Shown: positions 55,812-64,000 of the stretch, piece after piece
Numbering within the stretch: the first letter of the stretch is position 1
Layout: the number at the start of each line of letters is the position of its first letter
NCBI RefSeq assembly: GCF_003003215.1
Contig: NZ_PVUF01000002.1
Location: forward strand, 310,001 to 374,000
Direction of reading: 5' to 3'
Length of the DNA stretch: 64,000 bases
Source: Tritonibacter scottomollicae
GTDB lineage: Bacteria > Pseudomonadota > Alphaproteobacteria > Rhodobacterales > Rhodobacteraceae
The notes under the pieces: model-generated
What the model was told of the DNA's origin: nothing
Databases searched by the model: none
What the model saw: only the letters and a program-made list of their open reading frames with translations
Program-made: the position numbers and the translations under genes

Positions 55812-56381
55812 TTGAACGATCACACCCCGGCTCTCACCACGCTTGGCGCCGATCTGCGCGCGCTCAGACGGGCGCGGGGGATCACCATCGCCGATCTGGC
55901 CGCGCGCATGGGCCGGTCGGTTGGCTGGATCAGCCAGGTGGAACGGGACTTGTCGGAACCGTCGATCTCTGACCTGCGGCAGCTGGCGACCTGTCTTGAA
56001 GTGCCGATGTCGATGCTGTTTGCCCATGCCTCCGCACCGGTGGAGGAGCAGGGCTACATCGTGCGCGCAGAGGCCCGGCGGCCCATGGGCTCCGGTGAAG
56101 AAGGGCTGATCGAGGAACTGCTCTCCCCCGATTTGACCGATGATTTCGAGATGGTGCATTCCACCTTCGCCCCAAACGCGCGCATGCAGACGCGGGCCCA
56201 TCGCCCGACGCAGGAGGTCGCTTATGTGATTTCCGGCCGCCTCGACCTGCAGATCGCGGAGCGTCGCTTTACCGTTGGTCCCGGCGACAGTTTCCGCATC
56301 CGGAATGAGCCGTTCCAATGGGCCAACCCCTATGACGAGGCCTGTGTCGCCGTCTGGGTCATCGCGCCGCCGGTGTATTGA
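55812..56381 (+). CDS. XRE-family regulator with C-terminal cupin domain
   Basis: A 189-residue regulator: helix-turn-helix at about residues 14-68 (TIADLAARMGRSVGWISQVE) and a cupin ligand domain at about 110-180 (HRPTQEVAYVISGRLDL, GPGDSFRI). I assign a TTG start at 55812 because GGAGG lies at 55802-55806, 5 bases upstream, and no ATG fits. It is first in a same-strand series with LysE, GFA, demethylase and methyltransferase genes, and two palindromes sit directly before it. It is likely the local regulator and probably controls its own operon. Confidence 0.9.
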   Translation: MNDHTPALTTLGADLRALRRARGITIADLAARMGRSVGWISQVERDLSEPSISDLRQLATCLEVPMSMLFAHASAPVEEQGYIVRAEARRPMGSGEEGLIEELLSPDLTDDFEMVHSTFAPNARMQTRAHRPTQEVAYVISGRLDLQIAERRFTVGPGDSFRIRNEPFQWANPYDEACVAVWVIAPPVY

Positions 56382-56382
56382 C

Positions 56383-57012
56383 ATGAGCTTTGATGCCTGG
56401 ACCCTCTTCGCCCTGTTCTGGCTGGTCTTTGTGACCACACCCGGGCCCAATGCGGTCAATTGCATCTCCAACGGCATGAACCTCGGGTTCGGCAAGGCGA
56501 TGCTCGGGGTGCTGGCAATCCTGACCCAGGCCTCGGGGTTTCTGATCCTTTCGGCGCTGGGCGTGACAGCGCTGATCGCGGCCTCACCGAGCGCGTTTTT
56601 TGTGGCCAAACTGGTCGGGGCGGGCTTTTTGATTTTCCAAGGCATCCGGGGGTGGCGCAATGCGGCCAAACCCGCACCTTCCGCCGAGCGCCCGGCACGG
56701 CATGTTTATTTGCACGCGCTGGCGGTGGCGACGATCAACCCCAAGAGCGTCGCAGGCTATCTGGCAGCATTCTCGCAATTCGTGCAGCCGGACGTGCCGA
56801 TCTGGTCGCAGATGGCGGTCATCATGCCCACCGCGCTGACGCTGACCACGCTCAGCTACACCGGCTTCACGCTCCTTGGCGTGATTATGGGCCGGGCAGC
56901 ACTGGCAGCCGTTTTCAACATCTGGATCCGCCGTCTGCTGGCGATCTGTTTCATCATTTACGGTGTTCTTCTAGGTGCCAGCAGCACACCAAATCTGGAG
57001 GCTTCTTCATGA
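56383..57012 (+). CDS. LysE/RhtB-family exporter
   Basis: A 209-residue integral membrane protein with about six helices and the family start FVTTPGPNAVNCISNGMNLG. Members export amino acids or small amines. Here, beside demethylases, a methylated amine or an amino acid produced by the pathway is a plausible export substrate. It starts 2 bases after the regulator stop, and its own stop overlaps the next start as ATGA. Confidence 0.88.
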   Translation: MSFDAWTLFALFWLVFVTTPGPNAVNCISNGMNLGFGKAMLGVLAILTQASGFLILSALGVTALIAASPSAFFVAKLVGAGFLIFQGIRGWRNAAKPAPSAERPARHVYLHALAVATINPKSVAGYLAAFSQFVQPDVPIWSQMAVIMPTALTLTTLSYTGFTLLGVIMGRAALAAVFNIWIRRLLAICFIIYGVLLGASSTPNLEASS

Positions 57013-57380
57013 TCAAAGGCCAGTGTCTCTGCGGCAATATCCATTTCGAAACCGAGGCCGCCCCTATGGGGCCGTCCATGTGTCACTGCGACCAGTGTCG
57101 GCGCCAGTCGGGCGGCATCTGGTCCTCGGCCTATGTGGCGGACACGGATCTGACCATCACCGGCACCGTGTCCTGGTTTGCCTCCAGCCCAAACGCCAAG
57201 CGCGGCTTCTGCGCCACCTGCGGTTCTTTCCTGTTCTGGAAAGCGCTGGATGAGGACACCACCAGCTTTGCCCTCGGGGCGGTGAACAATCCCACCGGCC
57301 TCACGCTGGAGAAGCACATCTTCGTGGCGGACAAGGGCGACTACTACAAGATCGCCGACGGGCTGCCGCAACAGGACTGA
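57009..57380 (+). CDS. GFA-family (CENP-V/GFA) protein, formaldehyde-glutathione related
   Basis: A 123-residue zinc protein with the GFA cysteine set: GQCLCGN (C6, C8), MCHCDQCRRQ and FCATCGS. GFA family members include proposed glutathione-dependent formaldehyde-activating enzymes. Next to oxidative demethylases it may capture formaldehyde. The activity of the family is debated, so the function is inferred from context. It is coupled to the LysE gene. Confidence 0.85.
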   Translation: MIKGQCLCGNIHFETEAAPMGPSMCHCDQCRRQSGGIWSSAYVADTDLTITGTVSWFASSPNAKRGFCATCGSFLFWKALDEDTTSFALGAVNNPTGLTLEKHIFVADKGDYYKIADGLPQQD

Positions 57381-57410
57381 CCCCCGATAAACGTGAACAG
57401 GGAGCCGACC

Positions 57411-59855
57411 ATGTCTGATTTTCCAACAGGGGCCCGCGTGGTCATCATCGGGGGCGGCGTTGTCGGCTGCTCCGCGCTGTATCATCTGGCCCAGAAAGGC
57501 TGGACCGATTGTGTCCTGCTGGAAAAGAACGAGCTGACGGCGGGATCTACCTGGCATGCGGCGGGCAATGTGCCGACCTTCTCGACCTCCTGGTCGATCA
57601 TGAACATGCAGCGCTACTCGACGGAGCTTTATGCCCGCCTCGGCGACGAGGTCGACTATCCGATGAACTACCATCAGACCGGATCCATCCGGCTGGCGCA
57701 TTCCACCGAGCGCATGCAGGAGTTCGAGCGCGCCGCCGCGATGGGGCGCTATCAGGGCATGGATATCAAGATCCTGACGCCAGAGGAGGTGAAGGAGCTC
57801 TATCCCTTCATCGAGACCCACGATCTGACCGGGGCTCTCTATGATCCCAACGATGGCGGCATCGACCCGGCGCAGGTTACCCAGGCGCTGGCCAAGGGGG
57901 CGCGCGACTTGGGGCAGCGGATCATCCGCTTCTGCCCCGCCACCGGCGTCACCCAAACCGACGACGGCTGGGTCGTGCACACTGACAAGGGCGATATTGC
58001 CTGCGACTACGTGGTCAATGCCGCCGGATATTATGCGCAGCGCGTGGGGGAGTGGTTCAAGCCCTATGGCGGGCGCAGCGTGCCGATGATGGTGATGAGC
58101 CACCAGTACCTGCTGACCGAGGAAATCCCCGATATCGAGGCCTGGTCAAAGGAAACCGGGCGCAAGCTGCCGCTGTTGCGCGATGTGGATGTCTCCTACT
58201 ACCTGCGGCAGGAGAAACATGGCTACAACCTTGGCCCCTACGAGCCCAACTGCCGCGCCCATTGGGACACATCAGACGATCCGATGCCGGAGGATTTCTC
58301 CTTCCAGCTCTGGTCGGATGACCTCGACCGGATCGAGGATATCGTCACCGACGCCATGGAGCGGGTGCCGCTGATGGCCACCTGTGGCGTGTCGCGCGTT
58401 ATCAACGGCCCCATCCCCTACGCGCCGGACGGGTTGCCATTGCTTGGCCCCATGCCCGGTGTGAAGAATGCCTTTGAGGCCTGTGTGTTCACCTTCGGCA
58501 TCGCCCAGGGCGGCGGCGCGGGCAAGGTGCTGGCGGAATGGATTGTCGACGGGCAGACCGAATGGGACATGTGGTCTTGCGATCCGCGCCGGTTCACCGA
58601 TTACACCGATCACGACTACTGCGTGAAAAAGGGCATGGAGGTCTACGGCAACGAATACGCCATGCACTTCCCCCGTCACGAATGGCCCGCCGGGCGGAAC
58701 AAGAAACTCTCGCCGGTGCATGAGCAGGTCATCGCGCAGGGTGGCCAGATGGGCGCCTACAACGGTTGGGAGCGCGCCAATTGGTTTGCACAGCCGGGCG
58801 ATGACACATCGCAAGAGGCCACCCATACTTGGGGCCGTGCTGGCCCGTGGCAGCAGCGCATCCGCGAGGAATGTGAGGCGGTGCGCGACCACTGCGGCGT
58901 GCTGGACCTGCCGGGGTTTTCGCGGTTTGCAGTCTCGGGAGAGGGTGCGGCAGAGGCCCTGCGCGGCCTCGTCACCGGCGGCCTGCCCAATGTGGGCCGG
59001 ATGAACCTCGTCTATATCGCCGACAGCCGGGGCCGCATCTTGACGGAAATGTCCTGCCTGCGCAGCGGCGAGGATGAGTTCACGATGATCACCGCCGCTT
59101 CGGCCCAATGGCACGACCGGGACATACTGCGCGCCGCCATGCCCGCCGGCGTCACAGTGGAGGATCTCAGCACCTGCCGCGACACGCTGATCGTCACCGG
59201 CCCCAAATCCCGCGAAATCCTTGCGCCGCTCACCGACGCCGATCTTTCGCTGGGCTGGCTCAGCCATCAGGCCGCCACGGTGGCGGGTCACCCCGCCTAT
59301 CTGGTCCGAGTCTCCTTCGCCGGTGAGCTTGGCTGGGAGGTTCACGCGCTGTACGACCACATGCCCGCGATCTACGCCGCGATCCGGGAGGCGGGCGCCA
59401 AGCCATTCGGCATGTATGCGCTGAATTCCCTGCGGATTGAGAAAGGCTACCGTGCGTGGAAGGGTGATCTCTCGACCGACTACAGTCTGCTTGAGGGCGG
59501 GCTGGACCGCTTTGTGAAACTCGACAAGCCGCAGGACTTCCCCGGCAAGGCCGCGCTCCAGCAGGAGCGGCAGCAGGGGGCGCAGAAACGCTTTGTCACG
59601 TTGGTGGTCGAGGCAGGCGAGGCCGACGCGCCCTATATGTCGTGCCTCTGGAAGGACGGCCAGATCGTCGGCGAAACCACCTCCGGTGATTGGGGGTACC
59701 GGGTGGGGGCCTCCATCGCGCTGGGCATGGTCCGCGCCGATCTTGCCACGCCGGGCACCGAGCTGGAGGTGGAGATCTACGGCCGCAAGCACCGCGCCAC
59801 CGTACAGCCCGACCAACCCCTGTGGGATCCTCACAACGAAAGGCTGCGCGCATGA
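57411..59855 (+). CDS. FAD-dependent oxidoreductase - GcvT demethylase 1 (dimethylglycine/sarcosine dehydrogenase type)
   Basis: An 814-residue two-part demethylase. The N-terminal DAO domain binds FAD at VVIIGGGVVGCSALYHL, and H49 in GSTWHAAG is the expected covalent flavin site of the dimethylglycine dehydrogenase family. The C-terminal half is a GcvT/aminomethyltransferase domain that would pass the one-carbon unit to tetrahydrofolate. The substrate may be dimethylglycine, sarcosine or another N-methyl compound. GGGAG precedes ATG 57411. It overlaps the methyltransferase gene by ATGA. Confidence 0.88.
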   Translation: MSDFPTGARVVIIGGGVVGCSALYHLAQKGWTDCVLLEKNELTAGSTWHAAGNVPTFSTSWSIMNMQRYSTELYARLGDEVDYPMNYHQTGSIRLAHSTERMQEFERAAAMGRYQGMDIKILTPEEVKELYPFIETHDLTGALYDPNDGGIDPAQVTQALAKGARDLGQRIIRFCPATGVTQTDDGWVVHTDKGDIACDYVVNAAGYYAQRVGEWFKPYGGRSVPMMVMSHQYLLTEEIPDIEAWSKETGRKLPLLRDVDVSYYLRQEKHGYNLGPYEPNCRAHWDTSDDPMPEDFSFQLWSDDLDRIEDIVTDAMERVPLMATCGVSRVINGPIPYAPDGLPLLGPMPGVKNAFEACVFTFGIAQGGGAGKVLAEWIVDGQTEWDMWSCDPRRFTDYTDHDYCVKKGMEVYGNEYAMHFPRHEWPAGRNKKLSPVHEQVIAQGGQMGAYNGWERANWFAQPGDDTSQEATHTWGRAGPWQQRIREECEAVRDHCGVLDLPGFSRFAVSGEGAAEALRGLVTGGLPNVGRMNLVYIADSRGRILTEMSCLRSGEDEFTMITAASAQWHDRDILRAAMPAGVTVEDLSTCRDTLIVTGPKSREILAPLTDADLSLGWLSHQAATVAGHPAYLVRVSFAGELGWEVHALYDHMPAIYAAIREAGAKPFGMYALNSLRIEKGYRAWKGDLSTDYSLLEGGLDRFVKLDKPQDFPGKAALQQERQQGAQKRFVTLVVEAGEADAPYMSCLWKDGQIVGETTSGDWGYRVGASIALGMVRADLATPGTELEVEIYGRKHRATVQPDQPLWDPHNERLRA

Positions 59856-60748
59856 CCGAGATTACGCTTCTGGATGGCTCCATCGGGCAGGAACTGGTTC
59901 GCCGCAGAGGGGCAAAGGCCACGCCGCTCTGGTCCACCGCCGTGATGATGGAGGCGCCCGATCTGGTGGGCACGCTCCATCGCGACTATTTCGCGGCGGG
60001 GGCAACGGTGACGACCACAAACACCTACGCCGTGCACAGGTCGCGGCTGGCGCGGATTGGCGAAGAGGAGCAACTGCTTCCCCTGCTCGATGCGGCGCTG
60101 ACACAGGCCAAAGCAGCGCAAACTGCGTATCCGGGGGCGCGTCTGGCCGGGGCGCTGGGGCCGCTCTATGCGTCCTATCGGCCTGATCTGAAGCCCGACC
60201 CGGAGGTCGCGGCAGCCGCCTTTCGGGAAATCGCCCGATACATGGCGCCGCACGTCGACCTGCTTCTGCCCGAAACGGTGTCGTCGGTGCAGGAGGCCGA
60301 AGGGATCCTGCGCGGCATCTCTGATCTGGGCAAACCCGTGTGGATTGCCTTCAGCGTGATGGATGAGGATGGCACGCGCTTGCGTTCGGGCGAGCCGCTG
60401 TCGGATGTTCTGCCGTTGCTTCAGACCTATGAGGTCGCCGCGGTGCTGATCAATTGCTCCCGCCCGGAGGCCATCCTGCCGGCGCTTGCTATTCTCAAGA
60501 CCTACGATCTGCCCTTTGGGGCCTTTGCCAATGGCTTTGACGGCATCGCCGAAGGGTTTCTGCAGGACGCGCCCACCGTCGACGCCCTCAGCCGACGGGT
60601 TGATCTTGGTCCGCAGGACTATGCCGATCATGCAATGGAATGGGTTGCGGCGGGCGCCACAATTGTCGGCGGCTGTTGCGAGGTCGGTCCCGACCACATC
60701 GCCGAGCTGGCCCGACGCCTCAGGGCCGCAGGGCATCGCCTCGTCTAA
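59852..60748 (+). CDS. Homocysteine S-methyltransferase (betaine-type candidate)
   Basis: A 298-residue zinc enzyme that moves a methyl group to homocysteine, giving methionine. Zinc ligands are C202 (INCS) and C275, C276 (GGCCEVGP), and the N-terminus (LLDGSIGQELVRR) is typical. The methyl donor could be S-methylmethionine or glycine betaine. Lying between two dimethylglycine dehydrogenase-type genes, betaine is favoured: its product dimethylglycine would be the next substrate. This is inference from context. Confidence 0.88.
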   Translation: MTEITLLDGSIGQELVRRRGAKATPLWSTAVMMEAPDLVGTLHRDYFAAGATVTTTNTYAVHRSRLARIGEEEQLLPLLDAALTQAKAAQTAYPGARLAGALGPLYASYRPDLKPDPEVAAAAFREIARYMAPHVDLLLPETVSSVQEAEGILRGISDLGKPVWIAFSVMDEDGTRLRSGEPLSDVLPLLQTYEVAAVLINCSRPEAILPALAILKTYDLPFGAFANGFDGIAEGFLQDAPTVDALSRRVDLGPQDYADHAMEWVAAGATIVGGCCEVGPDHIAELARRLRAAGHRLV

Positions 60749-60840
60749 CTTGCCGCACTGCGACCTCGTGGCAAGAGGCGGCGCCCCGCTCGCGGTGGTG
60801 CGCCCCAGATACGATTTTCCGAACGGAAAGGAGCAGACCA

Positions 60841-63294
60841 ATGAACCAACTTCCGCAACAGGCCCGTGTTGTCATTATCGGTGGCGGCGTCGTGGGCTGC
60901 TCCGTCGCCTATCACCTGACCAAGCTGGGCTGGCAGGATGTGGTGCTGTTGGAGCGCAAACAGCTCACCTCCGGCACCACATGGCACGCCGCAGGCCTCA
61001 TCGCGCAGCTGCGCGCCACTGCCAATATGACCAAGCTCGCCAAATACAGTCAGGAGCTTTACGGCGCGTTGGAAGCGGAAACCGGGGTTGCCACCGGGTT
61101 CAAACGGTGCGGCTCGATCACCGTCGCCCTCACCGAGGAGCGCCGCGAGGAGATATTCCGTCAGGCCGCCATGGCGCGGGCCTTCGGGGTCGAGGTGGAG
61201 GAAATCTCGCCCGATGAGGTCAAGGCCAGATACGATCACCTGAATATCGAGGATGTCACCGCCGGGGTCTGGTTGCCCAGGGACGGGCAGGGCGACCCGG
61301 CCAATATTGCACTGGCGCTGGCCAAGGGCGCGCGGCAACGCGGCGCGATCATTCAAGAACGCGTCAAGGTCAGCGGTATTCGGCGTGACGGACGCCGTGT
61401 CACCGGGGTGGACTGGCACTCCGATGACGGGCAGCAGCAGGGCCACATCGCATGCGATATGGTGGTGAATTGTGCTGGCATGTGGGGGCATGAAGTGGGC
61501 CGCATGGCGGGCACCAATGTGCCGCTGCATGCCTGCGAACATTTCTACATCGTGACCGAAGCCATTGCGGGCCTGACCCAGATGCCGGTGCTGCGGGTGC
61601 CGGACGAATGCGCCTACTACAAAGAAGATGCGGGCAAGATCCTGCTTGGAGCCTTTGAGCCCAACGCCAAACCCTGGGCCATGACGGGCATCCCCGAAAG
61701 TTTCGAGTTCGACCAGCTGCCGGAGGATTTTGACCACTTCGAGCCAATCCTTGAGGCCGCCGTGAACCGCATGCCGATGCTGGCCGAGGCGGGGATACAT
61801 ACCTTCTTCAACGGGCCGGAGAGCTTCACGCCCGATGATGCCTATCACCTCGGCCTCGCGCCGGAGATGGACAATGTCTGGGTCGCAGCCGGCTTCAACT
61901 CCATCGGTATTCAATCTGCAGGTGGTGCCGGAATGGCGCTGGCGCAGTGGATGGAGGCGGGCGAGAAGCCCTTTGACCTCGGCGACGTGGACATCTCCCG
62001 AATGCAGCCCTTCCAAGGCAACAGGCACTATCTTTTCGAACGCTCCAAGGAAACACTGGGGCTCTTGTATGCGGACCATTTCCCCTATCGCCAGAAGGCC
62101 AGCGCGCGTGGGGTGCGCCGCACGCCCTTCCATCATCAGCTGAAAGAACAGGGCGCGGTCTTTGGCGAGTTGGCGGGCTGGGAACGCGCCAACTGGTTTG
62201 CCGCGCCGGGACAGGACAAGGATTATAAATACAGCTGGAAGCGCCAGAACTGGTTTGAGAACTCTGCCGAAGAACATCGTGCCGTGCGCGAGAATGTCGG
62301 CATGTACGACATGTCCTCCTTTGGTAAGATCCGCGTCGAGGGGCCGGATGCGGAGGCCTTCCTGAACTACATCGGCGGTGGAGACTATTCGGTGCCTGTG
62401 GGCAAGATCGTCTATACCCAATTCCTCAACCGCACTGGTGGGATCGAGGCGGATGTGACCGTCACCCGCCTGTCTGAGACGGCCTATCTTGTGGTCACGC
62501 CCGCTGCGACGCGGCTGGCGGATCAGACCTGGATGATGCGCCACCGCGGTGCCTTCAACGTGGTCATCACCGATGTCACGGCGGGCGAGGGCGTGTTGGC
62601 GGTGATGGGGCCCAATGCACGCGCGCTGCTGCGGAAGGTCTCGCCCAATGACTTTTACAACGCCGTGAACCCCTTTGGCACCGCGCAGGAGATCGAGATC
62701 GGCATGGGCCTCGCCCGCATCCATCGGGTCACCTATGTGGGAGAGCTGGGCTGGGAGGTCTATGTCTCTTCCGACATGGCCGGTCATGTGTTCGAGACCC
62801 TGTGGCAGGCCGGGCAGGACCTCGACCTGAAACTCTGCGGCATGCACATGATGGACAGTTGCCGGATCGAGAAGGGCTTTCGTCATTTCGGCCATGACAT
62901 CACCTGCGAGGATCACGTGGTGGATGCGGGGCTCGGCTTTGCGGTGAAACTCGACAAGGGCTGTGATTTCATCGGCCGTGCTGCCGTGGCCGAACGCAAG
63001 GAGAGCGGACCGCACAATCGTCTGCTGCAATTCCGCCTGACCGATCCGGAGCCCCTGCTGTTTCACAACGAGCCGATCCTGCGGGACGGGGAATGCGTGG
63101 GCTACCTGTCGTCGGGCAACTACGGTCATACCCTTGGTGCGGCGATCGGCCTTGGCTATGTGCCGTGCAAGGGTGAGGCCGCGGCGGATGTGCTGGCCTC
63201 CACCTACGAGATTGATGTCTGCGGCACGAGGGTGCGGGCAGAGGTCTCTCTCAAACCGCTGTATGACCCCAAGTCGGAGCGTGTAAAAGCCTGA
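60841..63294 (+). CDS. FAD-dependent oxidoreductase - GcvT demethylase 2
   Basis: An 817-residue relative of demethylase 1 with the same architecture and clearly different sequence. It has VVIIGGGVVGCSVAYHL and H49 in GTTWHAAG (the covalent FAD site), GFNSIGIQSAGGAGMALA, and the C-terminal GcvT domain (YVGELGWEVYV, RIEKGFRHFG). AAAGGAG precedes the ATG. One of the two enzymes probably takes dimethylglycine and the other sarcosine; which is which is not readable. A terminator follows. Confidence 0.88.
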   Translation: MNQLPQQARVVIIGGGVVGCSVAYHLTKLGWQDVVLLERKQLTSGTTWHAAGLIAQLRATANMTKLAKYSQELYGALEAETGVATGFKRCGSITVALTEERREEIFRQAAMARAFGVEVEEISPDEVKARYDHLNIEDVTAGVWLPRDGQGDPANIALALAKGARQRGAIIQERVKVSGIRRDGRRVTGVDWHSDDGQQQGHIACDMVVNCAGMWGHEVGRMAGTNVPLHACEHFYIVTEAIAGLTQMPVLRVPDECAYYKEDAGKILLGAFEPNAKPWAMTGIPESFEFDQLPEDFDHFEPILEAAVNRMPMLAEAGIHTFFNGPESFTPDDAYHLGLAPEMDNVWVAAGFNSIGIQSAGGAGMALAQWMEAGEKPFDLGDVDISRMQPFQGNRHYLFERSKETLGLLYADHFPYRQKASARGVRRTPFHHQLKEQGAVFGELAGWERANWFAAPGQDKDYKYSWKRQNWFENSAEEHRAVRENVGMYDMSSFGKIRVEGPDAEAFLNYIGGGDYSVPVGKIVYTQFLNRTGGIEADVTVTRLSETAYLVVTPAATRLADQTWMMRHRGAFNVVITDVTAGEGVLAVMGPNARALLRKVSPNDFYNAVNPFGTAQEIEIGMGLARIHRVTYVGELGWEVYVSSDMAGHVFETLWQAGQDLDLKLCGMHMMDSCRIEKGFRHFGHDITCEDHVVDAGLGFAVKLDKGCDFIGRAAVAERKESGPHNRLLQFRLTDPEPLLFHNEPILRDGECVGYLSSGNYGHTLGAAIGLGYVPCKGEAAADVLASTYEIDVCGTRVRAEVSLKPLYDPKSERVKA

Positions 63295-63315
63295 TACATC
63301 TGCTACGTCGACACG

Positions 63316-63357
63316 ACCGCAGCGCCCATATTTATGGCGGCGCTGCGGTTTTCTTTT
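63316..63357 (+). terminator. Rho-independent terminator of the methyl-metabolism cluster
   Basis: ACCGCAGCGCC (63316-63326) and GGCGCTGCGGT (63339-63349) pair perfectly, followed by TTTTCTTTTA. This ends the cluster and separates it from the RarD-like gene. Confidence 0.9.
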
Positions 63358-63421
63358 ATTTGTGAAGTCGTTGACGGCACGTTGCCGGACGGTCGATTCG
63401 GATTGGGGAGGAGGCCCGGCG

Positions 63422-64000
63422 ATGAGCAGCAAACCAGAAAACGTGGATACGCCCCAGGGCCTCGCCTTTGCGCTGACGGCCTATATCCTCTGGGGCTTTC
63501 TGCCGCTCTACATGAAGCTGCTGGCCCATATTCCCCCCACCGAAGTGGTCGCGCATCGGGTGATCTGGTCGGTGCCGATCGCCGGTATCCTCCTGATCAT
63601 GTTGGGCCGTCTGTCGGATCTGAAGGCTGCCTTGCGCAGCCCGCGCGTGCTGGCCATGGGCTGCGTCACCGCGGCGTTCGTCTCGGTGAACTGGGGCATC
63701 TATGTCTGGTCCGTCGGGTCGGGCTACGCGCTGGAGGCGGCGCTGGGGTATTACATCAACCCGCTGTTCTCGATTGCGCTGGGCGCGCTTCTGCTCGGTG
63801 AACGCCTCACTCGGGCGCAGTGGGTTGCGGTTGGCCTCGCCAGCCTTGCGGTGATCATCCTGACCGTGGAAACCGGGCGGTTGCCGCTGGCGGCGCTGGG
63901 GCTGACTGTATCCTGGGGCTTTTATGCCTTCTTCAAGAAGTCCCTGCCCATCGGTCCCAATCAGGGCTTCCTGCTGGAGGTGCTGATCCTCACCATTCCG
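63422..64000 (+). CDS. EamA-family transporter, RarD-like (3' end beyond window)
   Basis: The first 193 codons of a membrane transporter; no stop occurs before the window end. The start MSSKPENVDTPQGLAFALTA leads into AYILWGFLPLYMKLL, the RarD pattern, followed by several helices (GYYINPLFSIALGALLLGE). GGGGAGGAGG at 63405-63414 supports ATG 63422. RarD was named for chloramphenicol resistance, but most members have unknown substrates. It has its own start after the cluster terminator. Confidence 0.9.
   Translation, partial: MSSKPENVDTPQGLAFALTAYILWGFLPLYMKLLAHIPPTEVVAHRVIWSVPIAGILLIMLGRLSDLKAALRSPRVLAMGCVTAAFVSVNWGIYVWSVGSGYALEAALGYYINPLFSIALGALLLGERLTRAQWVAVGLASLAVIILTVETGRLPLAALGLTVSWGFYAFFKKSLPIGPNQGFLLEVLILTIP

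Noticed and set aside
60745-63432. Very long open frame (895 codons) antisense to demethylase 2
   Set aside because: It mirrors the codon phase of a clearly recognisable gene. High-GC genes with G/C at third positions commonly leave the complementary frame open; the translation shows no motif.

Overview
The window looks like chromosomal DNA from an alphaproteobacterium of the family Rhodobacteraceae, most likely the marine Roseobacter group. Reasons: high GC; a CcrM-type GANTC methyltransferase; the mutY / DUF721 / dsbA neighbourhood; the leuS-lptE-holA operon; DUF2125 and DUF3576 proteins; TRAP transport; and several demethylating FAD/GcvT dehydrogenases. Assignments come from reading the translated sequence and motifs; no database search was possible. 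I saw no rRNA, tRNA, CRISPR array, insertion sequence, phage gene or plasmid function.

Layout. 0-2 kb: a TRAP transporter operon on the minus strand (dctP-dctQ-dctM, dctM cut by the window edge) with a long hairpin between dctP and dctQ. 2.1-4.2 kb: a membrane GGDEF-EAL protein. 4.6-9.4 kb: choline sulfatase, then an Lrp regulator with a probable lysine 6-dehydrogenase and an aminoadipate semialdehyde dehydrogenase. 9.5-12.9 kb: a DUF427-adenylate cyclase fusion, a membrane-anchored winged-helix protein overlapping a small exported protein, and a further exported protein. 13-16.5 kb: RNase HII, CcrM with three GANTC sites just upstream, and a membrane adenylate cyclase. 16.5-26 kb: alkB, mutY, a DUF721 gene, dsbA, lpxK with a WaaA-like gene, cysQ and pmbA in one operon, and a DUF2125 protein. 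26-31 kb: SDR plus a crotonase lacking both usual glutamates, HNH protein, flavoprotein, GST, then holA-lptE-leuS. 34-42 kb: DUF3576 lipoprotein, major porin, yggS, L,D-transpeptidase with ribA, an orphan OmpR-type regulator, xthA, cnoX, a LON-substrate-binding-domain protein with a YcaR/Trm112-like protein. 42-53.8 kb: UbiH-type monooxygenase, amidase, aminotransferase, ftsK, lolA, lytic transglycosylase, hspQ, a gamma-glutamyltransferase, and an RsbW/STAS pair. 53.9-64 kb: thiolase, free methionine-(R)-sulfoxide reductase, then a cluster of XRE-cupin regulator, LysE exporter, GFA protein, two FAD/GcvT demethylases flanking a homocysteine methyltransferase, and a RarD-like transporter cut by the window end.

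How genes may work together. The 55.8-63.3 kb cluster has the enzyme types needed to take a trimethylammonium compound such as glycine betaine through dimethylglycine and sarcosine to glycine: one homocysteine methyltransferase and two folate-linked oxidative demethylases, with a GFA-family protein that could handle formaldehyde. A choline sulfatase lies in the same window. Two copies of one palindrome (TGAAATTT-N7-AAATTTCA) sit immediately upstream of the cluster's own XRE-cupin regulator. The 6.2-9.4 kb genes form a lysine-to-aminoadipate module.

The observations most worth following are the paired operators of the methyl cluster, an intergenic repeat found twice with an identical 33-nt spacer, the three GANTC sites at ccrM, the membrane winged-helix protein with its exported partner, and a hairpin that covers the ribosome binding site of the lysine dehydrogenase gene.
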